Source of the DNA: Orobanche coerulescens
Taxonomy: Eukaryota > Streptophyta > Magnoliopsida > Lamiales > Orobanchaceae
Assembly: GCA_033398695.1 (NCBI GenBank)
Contig: CM065816.1
Location: forward strand, 134,079,358 to 134,143,357
Reading direction: 5' to 3'
Length of the DNA stretch: 64,000 bases
In this document: positions 12,487 through 24,832 of the stretch, one piece after another
Numbering within the stretch: position 1 is the stretch's first letter
Layout: each line of letters starts with the position of its first letter
The notes under the pieces: generated by a model
Told to the model about the DNA's origin: nothing
The model's database searches: none
Seen by the model: the letters and a program-made list of their open reading frames with translations, nothing else
Position numbers and translations under genes: made by a program

Positions 12487-14254
12487 ATGGACAAGAGTTG
12501 GATTGGGTTACGAAAATGGGATCCAATTGTAATGGATGGGATGAAGCAGTTTATGAGATTTGTAAAAGAGCACGACAGTGGTAATACGTTGCACTACTGT
12601 CTGTGTAATAGATGTAGATGTCGCAGTGATATGTATCGTTTTCAATTTGCTGAGGTCTGGGAACACCTAAAGAAGAATGGTTTTTGGAGTAAATATACAT
12701 GTTGGATATACCACGGTGAAGCACCAAATTCTGTTATTCCGTATGATCACGTACAATTTAGTGGTAACGACGGGTTCACCGATCCGAAGAGGAGGTTGAT
12801 TGATGATGTGTTTGGTTTTTCCGAGATGTTTGTACCAACTGAGCCAATCCCACGACCCCGTAGACTGTTGCCTTGAAATACTGCTGGGCTTGACAGGTAC
12901 AACAAGCTAATTTAACTCCAACAGACCCCTCTATACCCAGGGTCTAACATGACTGTTCTAGATTGTGTCATGGAAACGATGAGATTAAAGGTGGAAAACA
13001 GATCATCCATCAAGTCTGTGGATGATTACTTGGAGCTTATGAGTAATATGCTTCCACAAGGTTATCATCTTCCTAATACATATACCAAAATGAGACGAAT
13101 TTTGAAAGATCTTGGTCTTTCCTACATTAAGATCCATGTCTGCATGTATGATTGTGTTCTATTCTGGAGGCATCCTAATGAAGACCTCACGAGATGTCCT
13201 GTATGTAATACAGAGAGATATAAGATCACTCCTTCTGGAAAAGAGAAACCGGTGAAGGTACTTTGGTATTTTCCACTGAAGGACAGGTTGGAACGACTTT
13301 TTATGTCTCCTCACACGGCAAAAGCAATGAGATGGCATGCCGAGCCGCGCACTAATGACAGGGATACTATGATACACCCTTCGGATGGAGAGGCATCGAA
13401 GCATATAGATAAGGAGTATCCGAATTTTCTTCAGATATCCGATATGTGAGGCTCGAGATTGCATCTGATGGTTTCAACCCTTTTGGTAACATGAGTCTTT
13501 CATATACCATATGGCCTGTTGTAGTGATTCCTTACAATCTTCCTCCGTGGATGTGTATGCGGAAGGAGTATAATATGTTGACCTTGTTAGTCCCGGGGCC
13601 GGGATATCCGGAAAGTGTATCGATGTGTATATGAGACCTTTGATAGAGGAGCTGAAATTGTTATGGGAGCAAGGTCATCCCACGTACGATAGTTATTCGT
13701 CCGAGACGTTCTACTTGCACGCCATGTGTATCGGCACTATTAGTGATTTTCCTGCATATGGAATGCTGTCTGGATCTATTATTAGCGGATATAGATGTTG
13801 TCCAGTGTGTTTGAATGCAGATTGTGCTAGGTACCACTGTAGGAAAGTTATCCGAATGCGTCATCGGATATGGCTTGGGAGGGAACATGAGTGGCGTATG
13901 GATGCTGCAGCATTTGATGGCACTGTAGAAATGGGCGAGCCACCACGATAGTGGATAGGTCATGAAATACTATCGATTCTTAATGAATACGATTTTGGTT
14001 AGCTTAGCAACCATCCTGATGTGATTGCAGCAACCCCTGAAAGGCCCGACAGGTATAAGTATTGGTCGCACAAAAGTATATTCTGGGAATTGCCTTACTG
14101 GTCCAAGTTACTGATAAGGAACTTCTTGGATGTCATACACATTGAAAATAATGTTTGCGAAAGTGTGGTTGGGATGGAAAGACCAAAGACGGGCCACAAG
14201 CACGCAAAGGTTTGGAAGAAATGAGCATAAGAAAATATTTGTGGTTGAAAACTG
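12487..14254 (+). pseudogene. TNP2-type CACTA transposase, broken and C-terminally deleted
   Basis: The ATG at 12487 begins MDKSWIGLRKWDP, the transposase-associated domain (PF13963) with its Cys/His-rich C.C-R-C-R segment. The Transposase_21 (TNP2) region follows: CPVCNTERYK near 13196, the first catalytic-Asp motif EIASDGFNPFGN at about 13452-13487, and the conserved NVCESVVG near 14149-14172. Breaks are stops at 12874 and about 12913, frame changes near 13445 and 13610, a stop at 13949, and a further frame change near 14170. After IRKYLWL (about 14245) the family's C-terminal half is absent and the text passes into another gene. The product would be the DDE transposase that cuts the element ends; this copy cannot make it. 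Confidence 0.85.
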
Positions 14255-14317
14255 TCAAGGGAAAACAAAAAGTGCCTAAGGTCTTGGTACATCTTTATAC
14301 GGAGTTCCTCGTCGGCG

Positions 14318-16428
14318 GTGCCCCACGGTCCGCCGCCGACTCTATTCATGCCTCCGATGGTTCCAACTATTCCAGAGGTCGATGAGACGGGAGTCCGAGT
14401 TCCCATTCGATTGATTAGCCCTGGCGAGGTGTACGTCTACAAGTCTTGGCCAGACAACATGTGTTGGCGGAGTTGTCGGGTTATGAAGACGAAATTGTAC
14501 GAGGAGATAGAGAGGGAGAAGGAGAAGGGGAAAAATGTAGTCGAGGAGGAGAAAAAAAAGAAGGCTCGTGGCCCAGCAAAGGGTCTGGAGCTCGACTCGT
14601 ACGTAAGTAAGCATGGCCATTACGAGATTCCTCTAGACAGACACGGCCGGTCGGTGATGTCTTCTGACGCTACGGCGTCATATAACCGTAATGTTGTCTT
14701 TGTCATTCGGGACAGAGTCCCCGTTTTGTGGCCCGATTGGGGGGACGTGCCGCAGTGCGTGAAGGATGCTTTGAATAATACTATGTCGGTAAGTTAATAA
14801 ATATTTAATAAGTGTTTTTCAATCAACACGTAGTTCTTCAAAATGCAATATATGATGTTTTTAAATTATTGCGTATTTATGATGTTCATAGGTGTAGTTT
14901 GTCATTCCCGACTCTCTACTACGTACTTGGTATGACGAGGTGCAGTCTACCAAGTAAGTCATTTTAATTTATTTTGTATCTACATTGTTTGCGTAATTTT
15001 TTTTCTTACGAATAATATATGTTGTGCAACGTGTGTTGTAGGTATAAATCTTGAAAAAATGAGATGCACATGTTCTGGACAGCCTGGGGTGATACCCGAG
15101 AGGCTACCCCGGAAGAATTCAAGTTCCGGGAGTACGAGTGGAAGTGGCTACGCGCCAATTTTCGCGACCCGGAGTTCATGGTATGACTAAAATACCCTCA
15201 TTTCATTTTTTCTTTTTTAGTTTTTATTTATTTTTAATTCTAAATATAAACTCGATTTTTTTAAATTAATGTTTCAGAATTTAAAAATTACTTGAAGATT
15301 CGATTTTTCTAAATTAGAAAAAAATCGGAACTTCAGGTATTTTTTTAAATTCTGGATAGTATTAATATTAAAAAATCGGATTTTTTATTCAAAAGTGGAA
15401 ATAAAAAAATTTATAAACTTTGGATATTATTTACAAATTGTTTTAATAAAAATAAAAACTAGAATATTATTTTCCATAAAAAAATAAAAAACTGAATATT
15501 ATATTTTATTTATTAAAAAAACTGCTAGTATTTAATAAAAATTAATAATATTTCAGTTTTAAACTCGATTCTAAATAATATTTTTTTGAAGGCGACTAGC
15601 TTGACCAACACGACCAATCGTGCTGGTCTGACTGAACATCACAGTCTGGGTTCCCGGTTGTTAGCCAGAGTTGCGCACGAGGCCATTTCTTCTGATTCGT
15701 TGGACGCATTTGCCTACGTGACTCAGAAAGCATATCCGAACCGTCCCGAGGAGCATGTAAGTCTTTTTTATTTTATTTTGGTAATAAAATAAATGCCTTT
15801 GTATCATACTTTTATTGATATTGAAATATTTATTTTCATATTAACTTAGGAGCGTGTGCGGGAGGAGTCTCAGAGGATGCTTGCTGAGATTGCTCGGGAG
15901 CAGTATCCGGACTTAGCGGAGATCGACCTCGATTCTGTCATTGGACAGATCGATCAGGCCGATCCTTATGTTCGCGCTAGGGTGTGGGGTACCGTTTACC
16001 CTCCTAGACGTAGTCGGTACCGCACTAAGTTGATGGGAGCCGAGGGTCACCGTGTATTCAAAGATACCCCCGGCTTCCAGTGCCCTCGCGGACGGGATGC
16101 ACGGACTGCCTATATCGAGGAGCAGTTGAGGGCGGAGAGGGATCTCCGAGCTGAGAATGAAAGGAGGACTCAGACGCGGTTACATGAGAGCGAGCAGAGG
16201 ACTGAGTCGCGGTTAGAGAGTTTCCAGAGACAGCAGCAGGCCATGATGGACTATATGATGACGCTGACTCAGACCATTACTCAGGCTGGACTGCAGGCAC
16301 CTGCTCTACCGCCTTCTCTCTTCGGACAGACCCCATCTTCACAGCCTGGTGACGAGGATATAGGGGATGGTGGTAATCCTTCTACTACTATATTTCGACA
16401 TTTAGATGATTTTGGTAGTGGATTGTAG
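14318..16428 (+). pseudogene. second CACTA gene, PF03004-like plant transposase (TNPA position)
   Basis: Likely exons are 14318-14788 (donor TCG/GTAAGT), about 14892-14953, about 15042-15180 (FWTAWGDTREATPEEF; donor ATG/GTATGA), 15590-15756 (donor CAT/GTAAGT) and 15850-16428. The exon at 15590 contains NTTNRAGLTEHHSLGSR, similar to the conserved N-NR...H..GS motif of plant transposase family PF03004 (Ptta/En/Spm). The last exon has a Glu/Arg-rich coiled-coil-like stretch (about 16110-16250) and ends at a stop at 16426-16428. The 5' end is fused to the truncated TNP2, so the true start is unknown, and the small exon at 14892 has an in-frame stop in its best frame. The family is thought to supply the DNA-binding partner of TNP2. 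Confidence 0.65.
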
Positions 16429-16695
16429 TTGTGTTGTTGTAGTACTCTTGTATATTTATATTTGTGTTACAATCGTGTAAGTGATTTTGTTGACGCTACT
16501 AGTATGTTGATGAAATTAATGTTCTTGAATGTTTTGTGCGTTGTGTTGCATATAATGTTGGGCATATTATTGATGGTATTAGTTGAATGTGTTGCGCGTT
16601 GATTGTTGTTGATAATGGGAGCTGGTGTATAAAAATTGCAGGTGCAAAAAATACAGGTTTTGGGATCCCAAAATCTGAATTAATTTTTTTTTATA
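16429..16695 (+). other. 3' flank of the CACTA second gene
   Basis: AT-rich sequence between the stop codon and the right subterminal repeats. No further gene is seen. Confidence 0.5.
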
Positions 16696-17125
16696 TTAGG
16701 TTTTAGCCGACGACTTTCCAAAGGTCGTCGGCTAAAGTATATTATTTTTTTTAAAAAAAGTTTTAGCCGACGACATTTAAAACCGTCGTCGGCTAAAGTG
16801 TCTTTTTTTTTTTTATATAAACAGGTTTTAGCCGACGACATTTGAAAAGGTCGTCGGCTAAAGTGTTTTTTTTTTATAAACAGGTTTTAGCCGACGACAT
16901 TTAAAAAGTTCGTCGGCTAAAGTGTCTTTTTTTTATAAACAGGTTTTAGCCGATGACATTGTTGTAGTGGTCGGCTAAACTTTGAACATTAGGCGACGAC
17001 TAACAAAAAAGTCATCGGCTAAACCTTGGCCGACGAATATCGACCGATGGTTTTTTAGCCGACGACTGGGCGGATTAGCCGACGACATTGACCTTTAGCC
17101 GATGACTTTAACTCTTCGGCTAAAC
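16696..17125 (+). repeat. right subterminal repeats of the CACTA element
   Basis: About seven units pairing TTTTAGCCGACGAC with GTCGTCGGCTAAAG around a short centre (often ATTTAAAA), separated by T-rich spacers. The motif is the same as at the left end, but the unit centres differ. Confidence 0.85.
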
Positions 17126-19892
17126 CCCCGATATTGGTAGTGTTATACATGTTGCGAGATTTGTCTTGGTGTTTTTATCGTGTATCATGTATTTCGGACG
17201 TTTTGGGCCGTTTTTGTAATTTACCAAAGTTTGGGGTAATTACTTCCGTTGTCGAATTTCGACTCTTTGGGTGGTCGTAATCTTGTGTTCTCTTAGCGCT
17301 TAGATTCGTCTTTGCGAGTACTTCGTAACAGTATCTTCGGTTTATATTCAGGTTTGGGTTTCAGGGTTGTCCGGGCCGTCGGAAGTGGCCACGACCGAGT
17401 CACGACCGCACATTTTCGAACAAGGACTTGCCTGGCCGAGTTACGGCCGTAAGGTGCCGGTTACGGCCGTAAGTGATCGGCAGTCGCTGGGCAGGATTTT
17501 CACGAATGCCGGTTACGGCCGTAAGGGGGTGTCGGTTACGGCCGTAAGTGATCGGTAGTCGCTGGGCAGGATTTTCACGAATGCCGGTTACAGCCGTAAG
17601 GGCTGCCAGTTATGGCCGTAACCCTGTCGTCCATAAATAGTCCTGTGTCGGGCCAGACTTCATTTTACTCGTTTTTCTCATTCCTTGCGGCGGCTGGCGA
17701 TGGGAGGCTCGGGAACTCGGGTTCTTCGCCGATTCTAATCATTTCTAAGGCGTTTTGGAAGATCCCTTTCGATTATATCATCACCGAATGATTGTTCTTC
17801 GTTGAATCGAGGTATTTTCTTCCTTAGAACCCTAGTTGTATGATTTTTGTGGGTTTCTTCGTGATTCTTCGATTTAATCCGTGGATGACGAATTGTTAAG
17901 GAATTCTTGTTGTCTTGGCCGTGATCTTCGGATTTAACCCATTTATCGATTTTTATTACCTGGTACTTGATTCGTGATTGTCTTGAAGGAACCCTCGGAT
18001 TCGTGTTGTGTTTCGAGTTGATTTGGAATCCAATTAGCATTATTGATTCGTGGTGATGTTATTTTCATAGTTTCGTAGAGTTGTCGAGTTCTTGGTCGTT
18101 CCTGGAAGTTCGAGGGCTACCCGACCGTGTCCGTTCGTCGTTTCATTGCTTGTGGTATCGAGGCAAGTATATTGCCCATACATTTCGTGTTTCGTAGATG
18201 TATTCGTTGGTATTAGAACCAAAATTACAATTTGGTTTTTTTAATGAACTTTTAAAAGGATCGGTATGTTCTCGATAATTGTTGTCCTTCAAAAGATAAC
18301 TCGTATGCTTCGTTGGTTAATGTGTTTTCAGTATACGTGCGTTAGATTCGTATGTTGGAAGATATTGAACATATTTTAGCGAATTTAGTAGACCGTAATT
18401 AATTGTCGAGGATTGTGTATTGATATGTGTAATTGTACGGTGATATGTGATGTTGTGCGATATTAGTTGTTATTCCTTCGTAAGGAGGTTGGGGCACTTG
18501 GTGTTGTTTGGTATTGGTATTTGCTTGTTATTGTGTGGCATTAATTATGAGTATATGTCGAATAAAGTGGCCATTTTAGCAAAGTACTTTGCATTTGTTT
18601 GCATATTCTAGTATTTGAATTATGGCTTACCGTGGCATTGTGGATGTTTATGTGTGTTCACCTAGGGACGGTCCGACGGGGCCTCTAGGGATACGTATTG
18701 CCGTGTGTGTACGTATCGCGAACTAGGGTTAACCACCCAGTGATGTCCGACGGGGCTCTGCGGGGTGCGGTGGCCGTGAGTCTCGTACCAACGGTTAACA
18801 TTGAAATGTTTTGTTGGAGAACTTTGAATTTTGGCGCATATATCATCTGATTAGAATAGCAGTCCAAATGGTATTGTACTTGGCTGGAATGGCACCAGTA
18901 AATGTGTTGGGTGTGATTTGTCCCTTGGATGTGATAATTTGGTACGGGTACGTAAGTCCTCTGGTTGCTCTGTGTATTGTAGCTCCATGGTGTGTCGAGT
19001 TCGACCGTATGGTTAAGTTTCAAAGTGGTGCCCTCTGATGTCATTATGTGAGACTGTTGTCATAGTAATGTGTGACCCGGCATAGTTTCCGTCGCGTTAT
19101 TCTTGCGAGTATGTGATGTGGATGATTTGGGTCGTGGACCCCCGTAATTGTGATTGGATTGTTATGATTGGGTCGTGGACACCGTATTTTGTTATCGGAA
19201 TCGTATCTTGAACTAAATGATTTTTGGGCTGTGTCCCTAAATATTTCGAAAGGCTTGAGAATTCTTAAACCCCAAATGTTTTCAAAACTCCCGAGATCGT
19301 AAAATGTTTTGTGAGATGTAAAATGGGTTTATTCCTATCTTTCATAATTCAAACTGTTTCGATCAAGTGAATTATCTTGGGAAGTATAGTCACGATTTCT
19401 ATGTCCTTGTAGTATGATATGTGTGGCTAGTCTTGTATTTTTACTTGCACTAGCAAAATAGTGGAGTTTTGCTAACCCCCGAGTATTCCGGGGGTGGATG
19501 TATGTATTGTGTCCAGGTACTTGCAAGTTGCTGGGGAGTAATTCACATGATCGTTATGACGGATGATGGAAGATGACGATACTAATCATATGAAGACCAG
19601 TGTCGACTATTTAATGAAGTCTTGTTGTTTTCGTCTTTCCCTTGTGGTAATTTCCATTTTATGGAAATATTGATGTATTCTAACCCCTGCGTGGGTATGA
19701 CTTGTGAGAAAGACTAATGTATGTTTGATGTGTATGTTGTGGTAAAAGACCAAATAGGTCTAATGGTTCATCACTTAGCCACGTCGGCATGTGTTGTATC
19801 GTTGTATTTTCTGTATCTAGCCTGGTATATCCTCACGGAGAGGGTCTGCGGCGCTGTAATATTCCCGAGTGGTTTGGGGGTGTTACAACATT

Positions 19893-19919
19893 CTACCCCT
19901 CTAAAAATAAGTTTCGTCC
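19893..19919 (-). promoter_or_regulatory. polypurine tract of element W
   Basis: On the minus strand GGGACGAAACTTATTTTTAG is followed by AGGGGTAGAA. This GGGACGAAA...GGGTAGAA block is the same PPT region that precedes the LTRs in X and Y. It once abutted W's 3' LTR and is now separated from it by element X. Confidence 0.8.
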
Positions 19920-19925
19920 CAAAAC

Positions 19926-21430
19926 TTAAGGAACAAACAACTTGGGGTACCTAGCACGCATGCTATCCTCGGTTTCCCAAGTTGCCTCCTCGACACCATG
20001 CCTCGACCATTGCACTTTGACCAAAGGGACGGTCTTATGACTTAGTCGCTTCTCGCGGCGCTCCAAGATCTTTCAGGGACGCTCCTCGAAGGTAATATCC
20101 TCAGCGATATCGATCTCACCGTAGTCGATGACGTGACTAGGGTTCGAAACATATTTCCTCAGCTGGGAAACATGGAAAATGCTATGAACGTGAGTCAAGG
20201 CCAGAGGTAGCGCCAAACGGTATGCCAACTCGCCGGCTCTCTCGAGAATATCAAAGGGCCTAATAAATCTCAGACTCAATTTTCCCTTCTTCCCGAAGCG
20301 GAAAACTCCCCTCATCGGCGACACCTTTAGCAAAATGTGGTCTCCCACCTCGAATTCCAAAGGTCGACGACGGACGTTAGCATATGACTTTTGTCGACTC
20401 TGGGCGGTTAACATCCTCTCCCGAATCAATTCCACCTTCAACCTCGTCTCTAAAAGGATATCCAGTTTGGTCCCGACCAAATCGGACGCCTCATTCCGAC
20501 AAATCGGTGATCGACATCGCCGCTCATAAAGCGCCTCATACAGTGCCATTCGAATCGACGTGTGCCAACTATTTTTGTACGTGAACTCGATCAATGGCAA
20601 GTGCTCCTCCGAGTCACTGCTCCAGTCGATAGCACAGGCACGCAACATATCCTCGAACGTCTGGATAGTGCGTTCCGACTGTCCATCTGACTGAGGATGA
20701 AAGGATGTACTCAGACGCAAACGAGTACCCAACGCCTTATGCACCCCCTGCCAAAAGTGCGATATAAAACGGCCATCCCGATCCAAACAATAAACTCCGG
20801 AGTACCATGAAGCCTCGCAATCTATGCAATAAACACACGAGCCAACTTCTCCGGACCCCAAGTATCCTTGATACCTAGAAAATGTGCCGACTTGGTCGGA
20901 CGGTCCACAATCACCCAAACCATATTCATGCCCGATATCAATCTCTGCAAACTCGTGATTAAGTCCATCGAAATATCTTCCCATTTCCATTTCGGAATGG
21001 GAAGTGACTGTAATAACCCAGGCGGTCGCTGATGCTTGATTTTAACCTGCTGACAATTCAAACATCTCGCAACAAACCATGCGACCTCCTCCTTCATATC
21101 ATTCCACCAAAAGTTCCTCCTCAGGTCCTTGTACATCTTACTCGAACCAGGATGAACGGAGTAAGGCGTAGCATGGGCCTCCCACAAAATACTCCGCCTC
21201 AATTCCGAGTCATTCGGTACTCAAAGCCGACTCTGGAATCTCAACACACCATCTTCGTGAATCACAAACCCAGGAGACTTTCCCTTAAGAACATTATCTC
21301 TGATTTGAGTAATCATCGTATCCTCCAACTGCTTCAGTTTAATTTCATCGATCAGAGACGACGAAATCTCTAAAGCGCAAAGTTGCCCGACAGCTCCCGG
21401 CAACAAAATCTGAACATCCAACTCGATCAA
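19926..21430 (-). pseudogene. W pol: integrase and C-terminal chromodomain
   Basis: Minus strand. The H-H-C-C zinc-binding region (HPGSSKMYKDLRRNFWW and CLNCQQVK) lies near 21150-21050, then the core with WEDISMDL (first Asp), DRDGRFISHFW (second Asp) and SFHPQSDGQSERTIQ (Glu) near 20640. The GKKGKLSLRFIRPF block follows near 20290. After a stop at about 20070 the same frame gives a chromodomain (KVQWSRHGVEEATWE, ending at the TAA at 19928-19926). Breaks are stops near 21222, 20820 and 20070 and a frame change near 20820-20900. Integrase would insert the cDNA and the chromodomain would direct it to heterochromatin. Confidence 0.87.
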
Positions 21431-21436
21431 AACCCG

Positions 21437-21961
21437 CTAAAGCTTAGATTGAAACGTAAGTATCTCGAGCGTCCGCAATGCAACCGGTTTCCGACTCAAG
21501 GCGTCGGCCACGACGTTCGCCTTGCCTGGATGATAAAGGATTTTGAGGTCATAATCCTTAATCAACTCTAACCACCTTCTATGCCCCATATTTAACTCCC
21601 GCTGAGTAAATATGTATTTCAGACTTTTACGATCGGTAAAAATCTGACATGCAGAGCAAAAAAGATAGTGACGCCAAATCTTGGGCGCGAAAACAACTGC
21701 CGCTAACTCCAAATCGTGAGTAGGGTAGTTAAGCTCATACAGCCTCAACTGTCTCGACGCTAACGCAATATTCTTGTCGTGCTACATCAACACACACCCA
21801 AGATCCTGACCCAAAGCATCACTATAAACGACAAAACCCTCGTTGCCACATGGCAACGCCAAAATCAGGGCTGAAGTCAAACGCCTCTTCAACTCCTCAA
21901 AACTCGATTGTCTATCGTCACTCCAGACGAACTTCTCGGACTTCTGGAGCAACTGAGTAAG
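21437..21961 (-). pseudogene. W pol: RT connection and RNase H
   Basis: This continues the RT frame after a TGA at about 21964. SDALGQDLGCVLM near 21800 corresponds to the first RNase H Asp region, then a stop, then [17 protein letters not shown] (Glu region), [11 protein letters not shown] (Asp) and [12 protein letters not shown] at 21520-21485. These are the Ty3/gypsy RNase H signatures in order. There are at least two internal stops. Confidence 0.85.
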
Positions 21962-21964
21962 AGG

Positions 21965-23449
21965 TCAATCTAGTTTCGAGAACCCATCGACGAACGTACG
22001 ATAGTAGCCAGCCAAACCCAAGAAACTACGGACCTCCTTCACATTCTTGGGCGGTGCCCAATCCAACACTGCCTCAATCTTCTGTGGATCCATACGGACC
22101 CCCTCGGCTGAAATCAGGTGACCCAGAAACATTACTTCCTTCAGCCAGAACTCACATTTCGAGAACTTTGCATAGAGTCGCTCGGTCCTCAAAATGTCTA
22201 ACACCGCATGCAGATGATGTGCATGTTCCTCGTTCCTCGAATAAATAAGGATATCGTCAATGAAGACGACGATGCACTTATCCAAATACTCGATAAAGAC
22301 CTTGTTCATCAACTGCATGAACACTGTCGGTGCGTTTGTTAACTCGAAGGGCATGACCACAAACTCATAATGTCCGTATCTCGTTCGAAAAGCTATTTTC
22401 GGAACATCGGACTCTTTCACTCGAAGCTGATAGTATCCCAATTTCAAGTCGATCTTCGAGAATACCGCATGTCCCTGCAACTGATCGAACAAGTAATCAA
22501 TCCTCGGTAAGGGATTTTTTTTCTTGATGGTCATCTTATTTAGCTCGCGATAGTCGATATATAAACGCAACGAACCATCCTTCTTCCGCACAAACAGAAC
22601 CGGTGCACCCCAAGGCAAAGTGCTCGGTCGAATATACCATGACTCAAGAAGCTCACTCAACTGCTTCTTCAATTCAGCAATCTCTGAAGGCACCATGTGA
22701 GACGGTGCCTTCGAAATCGTAGCCGCACCTAGCTCTAACTCGATGGCGAACTCTACCTCACGGTCCGGTGGCAGCCCCGGTAACTCGTCAAGAAAAACAT
22801 CAGGAAACTCACTAAAGACTGGAATCGATGAAAGCTCGACTCCACCATCCTCCACCTTCAAGGCGTAGCACCAATAACCAGTACACCCCTTCCGCAGGAG
22901 TCTCATCGCCTTCAAGGCGTTAATCGAGAACTTCTGGTTTCCCCTCTTTCGCCCCTTCGAAAGAGTGCTCGGTCCGTCCTCGGCTAACATGGTGACGATT
23001 CTCGTGCAGTAGTTCATGATCGCACCATGCCGCTCGAGCCAATCATCCCCGAGAATCAAATACTCACCCTTAATACTCACAACAATAAGATTAGAGAGCC
23101 AAGCCCTCTCACAAATGAACACAGAACAGTCTTGGAACTCTCGATCACCAATGATTCTATCACCGCTAGGAAGTTTAATGATTAAAGGCTTGCAAGGCGA
23201 CAAACAGTCAAGACTCAAACGGCGCACACACTCCAGAGAGATGAATGAATGCGTGGCACCCGAATCAAAAAGAGCGCTGATAGGATGAGACTGAATATGA
23301 ACGGTACCTGTGGCCACAGTGGCGGCTAGATCATCGGCCCTCTTCATCTCATAGACATGCGGATGGGCGGAGCCGACAATGGAAGCTCCCCCTAGCGGGC
23401 TGACCCCGACCTCTCCCCCGACTGGCACTTGGTGGAGACTGCGGAGCAA
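21965..23449 (-). pseudogene. W pol: protease and reverse transcriptase (494-codon open stretch)
   Basis: The protease motif [13 protein letters not shown] is at about residue 60. RT follows: [43 protein letters not shown] and the catalytic [11 protein letters not shown] box, then [15 protein letters not shown] and [13 protein letters not shown]. It is open for 494 codons and ends in a TGA within KLD*PLTQ, where the family normally continues to RNase H. It overlaps the gag zinc-finger frame, so a frame change separates gag from pol. The catalytic residues are present, and the sequence is Tekay-like. Confidence 0.9.
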
Positions 23450-24552
23450 ACGAACCCTGGTTCACATTCGGCTCCCTAGGCGCTGGAAAAGAAGTCTGGG
23501 CACCGAGAATCTGTCCTACCCGCTCACAAAAGAAAGCCTTGTGGCCCTGCAGACCACAAGTATGACAAGTCAACTGCGGACGAGGACACTCCCGGTTCTT
23601 ATAGACCGACTTGCCACAGTTAAAGCATCTGACATCACGAACGGAGGTACTGGCAGTAACTCGAAAACCCCCAGAAAAACGAGCCGAACTGCTAGCAGGA
23701 TTACTTGCAGACTGAGATTTCTGCTGACCTCCACCGTTATGGCCCGAAAAATTTCCGACGGACTTCTGCTTCTTGCTCTCACGAGCCGCCTCACTGGCCG
23801 TCACAGACATATCATATGCAAGAGCTCTACTCTGATATCCTTCAAGGTGGTGCAGATGAGGCCAGACATGTAGTCACGAATCGTCGGTTTCATCCATCTG
23901 GAAAAGTGGAAAATTTTGTCGCTCTCCTATATAACTTGGGCCTTCACGAAGCCTAACTCCCGGTTGAAATCGGAAATAGCTTGAGAAACAGGAATATCCC
24001 GAGGTTGAGCATCATAAAAGGCATGGACTCGAGTCTTTCTAACTGGCCACTAGCAATATTCGGTCTCAATCAGGTCCTTGAATTACGCCCACGAAGCAAC
24101 ATGGTCCTTAGGCTCAACAGCCTCCCACCAATCAGTAGCGTCCCTAGTGAGAAAGTACTGGGCAATAGGGACCTTGCGGTCCTCGGGATAGTTGGTGGCA
24201 ACAAAGACTTTGGATATCTCCTTGATCCACCCCTCCCAGACGATCGGGTCTGAAGCTCCCGAAACTGAGGAGGATGCATCTTGATGACATCTTGAAGCCA
24301 ACGATCTGCTCTGCCCCGAGTAGCGTGGGCCGGATTCAGGTTCTGAACTGCCTGAGCTATTGCAGCTATTTGGTTCACCATTTTTTTCATCACCGCTGCA
24401 ACACCAAGATCGGCGCCATCTTGAGTAGTAGCATGGATATGACGGTCACCAGTACTGCCGGCTCCAGAAGAATGCAAGGAGGCTACCTCACCGGCTGCCC
24501 TACGTCCCCGGTCGAATCCACGACCACGACCACGGCCTCTTCCAGCATCCAT
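23349..24552 (-). pseudogene. W gag with CCHC zinc knuckles, frameshifted
   Basis: The ATG at 24552-24550 begins MDAGRGRGRGRGFDRGRR, the Arg/Gly-rich start typical of Tekay gag. The retrotrans_gag core follows (RWLQDVIKMHPPQFRE; after a frame change near 24260, ATDWWEAVEPKDH). The C-terminal part (23810-23349) has two knuckles: CFNCGKSVYKNREC, where Tyr replaces the knuckle His, and an intact CHTCGLQGHKAFFC. At least two frame changes break the frame. The role is nucleocapsid and capsid. Confidence 0.85.
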
Positions 24553-24746
24553 AAGCAACTCGATGATAAGTATGAGAGAAAAAACAGCCACAGTTCAAGA
24601 AACGGAAATACAGTACGAGAAAACAAGGAATCGAGTAAGGAAAACTTACGAGCACTGGGAGTACCGAGATGATAGCAGCAGTTTGACGATGTGCAAAACA
24701 AAACACAACTAGACCCAAATAACCAACAAGCCTAGGTATCCATAAA

Positions 24747-24764
24747 CCTAGTACTCCGATACCA
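24747..24764 (-). promoter_or_regulatory. primer-binding site of element W
   Basis: Minus-strand TGGTATCGGAGTACTAGG, five bases inside the 5' LTR end (24770). It is of initiator tRNA-Met type. Confidence 0.8.
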
Positions 24765-24769
24765 TTTTC

Positions 24770-24832
24770 TGTAACACCCTTGAGATATTCAAGGTGTATT
24801 ACAGTGTTGTGGACCCTTACATGGGACCCACC
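24770..24832 (-). repeat. 5' LTR of W, first part (PBS-proximal)
   Basis: It matches the first 63 bp of the 3' LTR (6306 onward) and is interrupted by Y at the duplicated CCACC (24828-24832). Confidence 0.92.

Larger units (their letters stand above)
11603..17142 (+). mobile_element. CACTA (En/Spm, CMC) DNA transposon, degenerate
   Basis: It starts CACTACCAAAAT and ends with the inverse of CACTACCAATAT, so the terminal inverted repeat is CACTACCAA plus further partial matches. The 3 bp TSD is TTA (11600-11602 and 17143-17145). The empty site is visible in X's 5' LTR at about 8116-8130, which confirms the boundaries. Both ends carry many copies of TTTAGCCGACGAC and its inverse. It contains a TNP2-type transposase pseudogene followed by a PF03004-type second gene. 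At 5540 bp it is short for an autonomous CACTA, and TNP2's C-terminal half is missing. Confidence 0.93.
7882..19887 (+). mobile_element. non-coding LTR element X inserted at the LTR/PPT junction of W
   Basis: It starts TGTAATATCC and ends GGGGGTGTTACA, flanked by ACATT at 7877-7881 and 19888-19892. The 5' LTR is truncated after about 1.53 kb by a deletion that also removed the PBS and most of the internal region. The 3' LTR (11408-19887) is full length (about 2.94 kb) once the nested CACTA element is removed. What remains internally has no intact coding region, so X is a deletion derivative related to the Y family. Confidence 0.9.
11408..19887 (+). repeat. 3' LTR of element X, interrupted by a CACTA transposon
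   Basis: The LTR parts are 11408-11602 and 17146-19887, with TTA duplicated at the CACTA insertion. Features: TTACGGCCGTAA palindromes (17441-17452, 17461-17472, 17513-17524, 17535-17546), TATA-like element near 17631, donor-like GAG/GTATTT at 17811/17812, AGGCAAGTAT at 18161, two stem-loops at 19451-19494, and acceptor-like TGTGTCCAG ending at 19516. It ends GGGGGTGTTACA. Confidence 0.9.

Noticed and set aside
23379..23873. 164-codon plus-strand frame over W gag
   Set aside because: It is the antisense shadow of the gag zinc-knuckle and pol region, which carries recognisable motifs on the minus strand.
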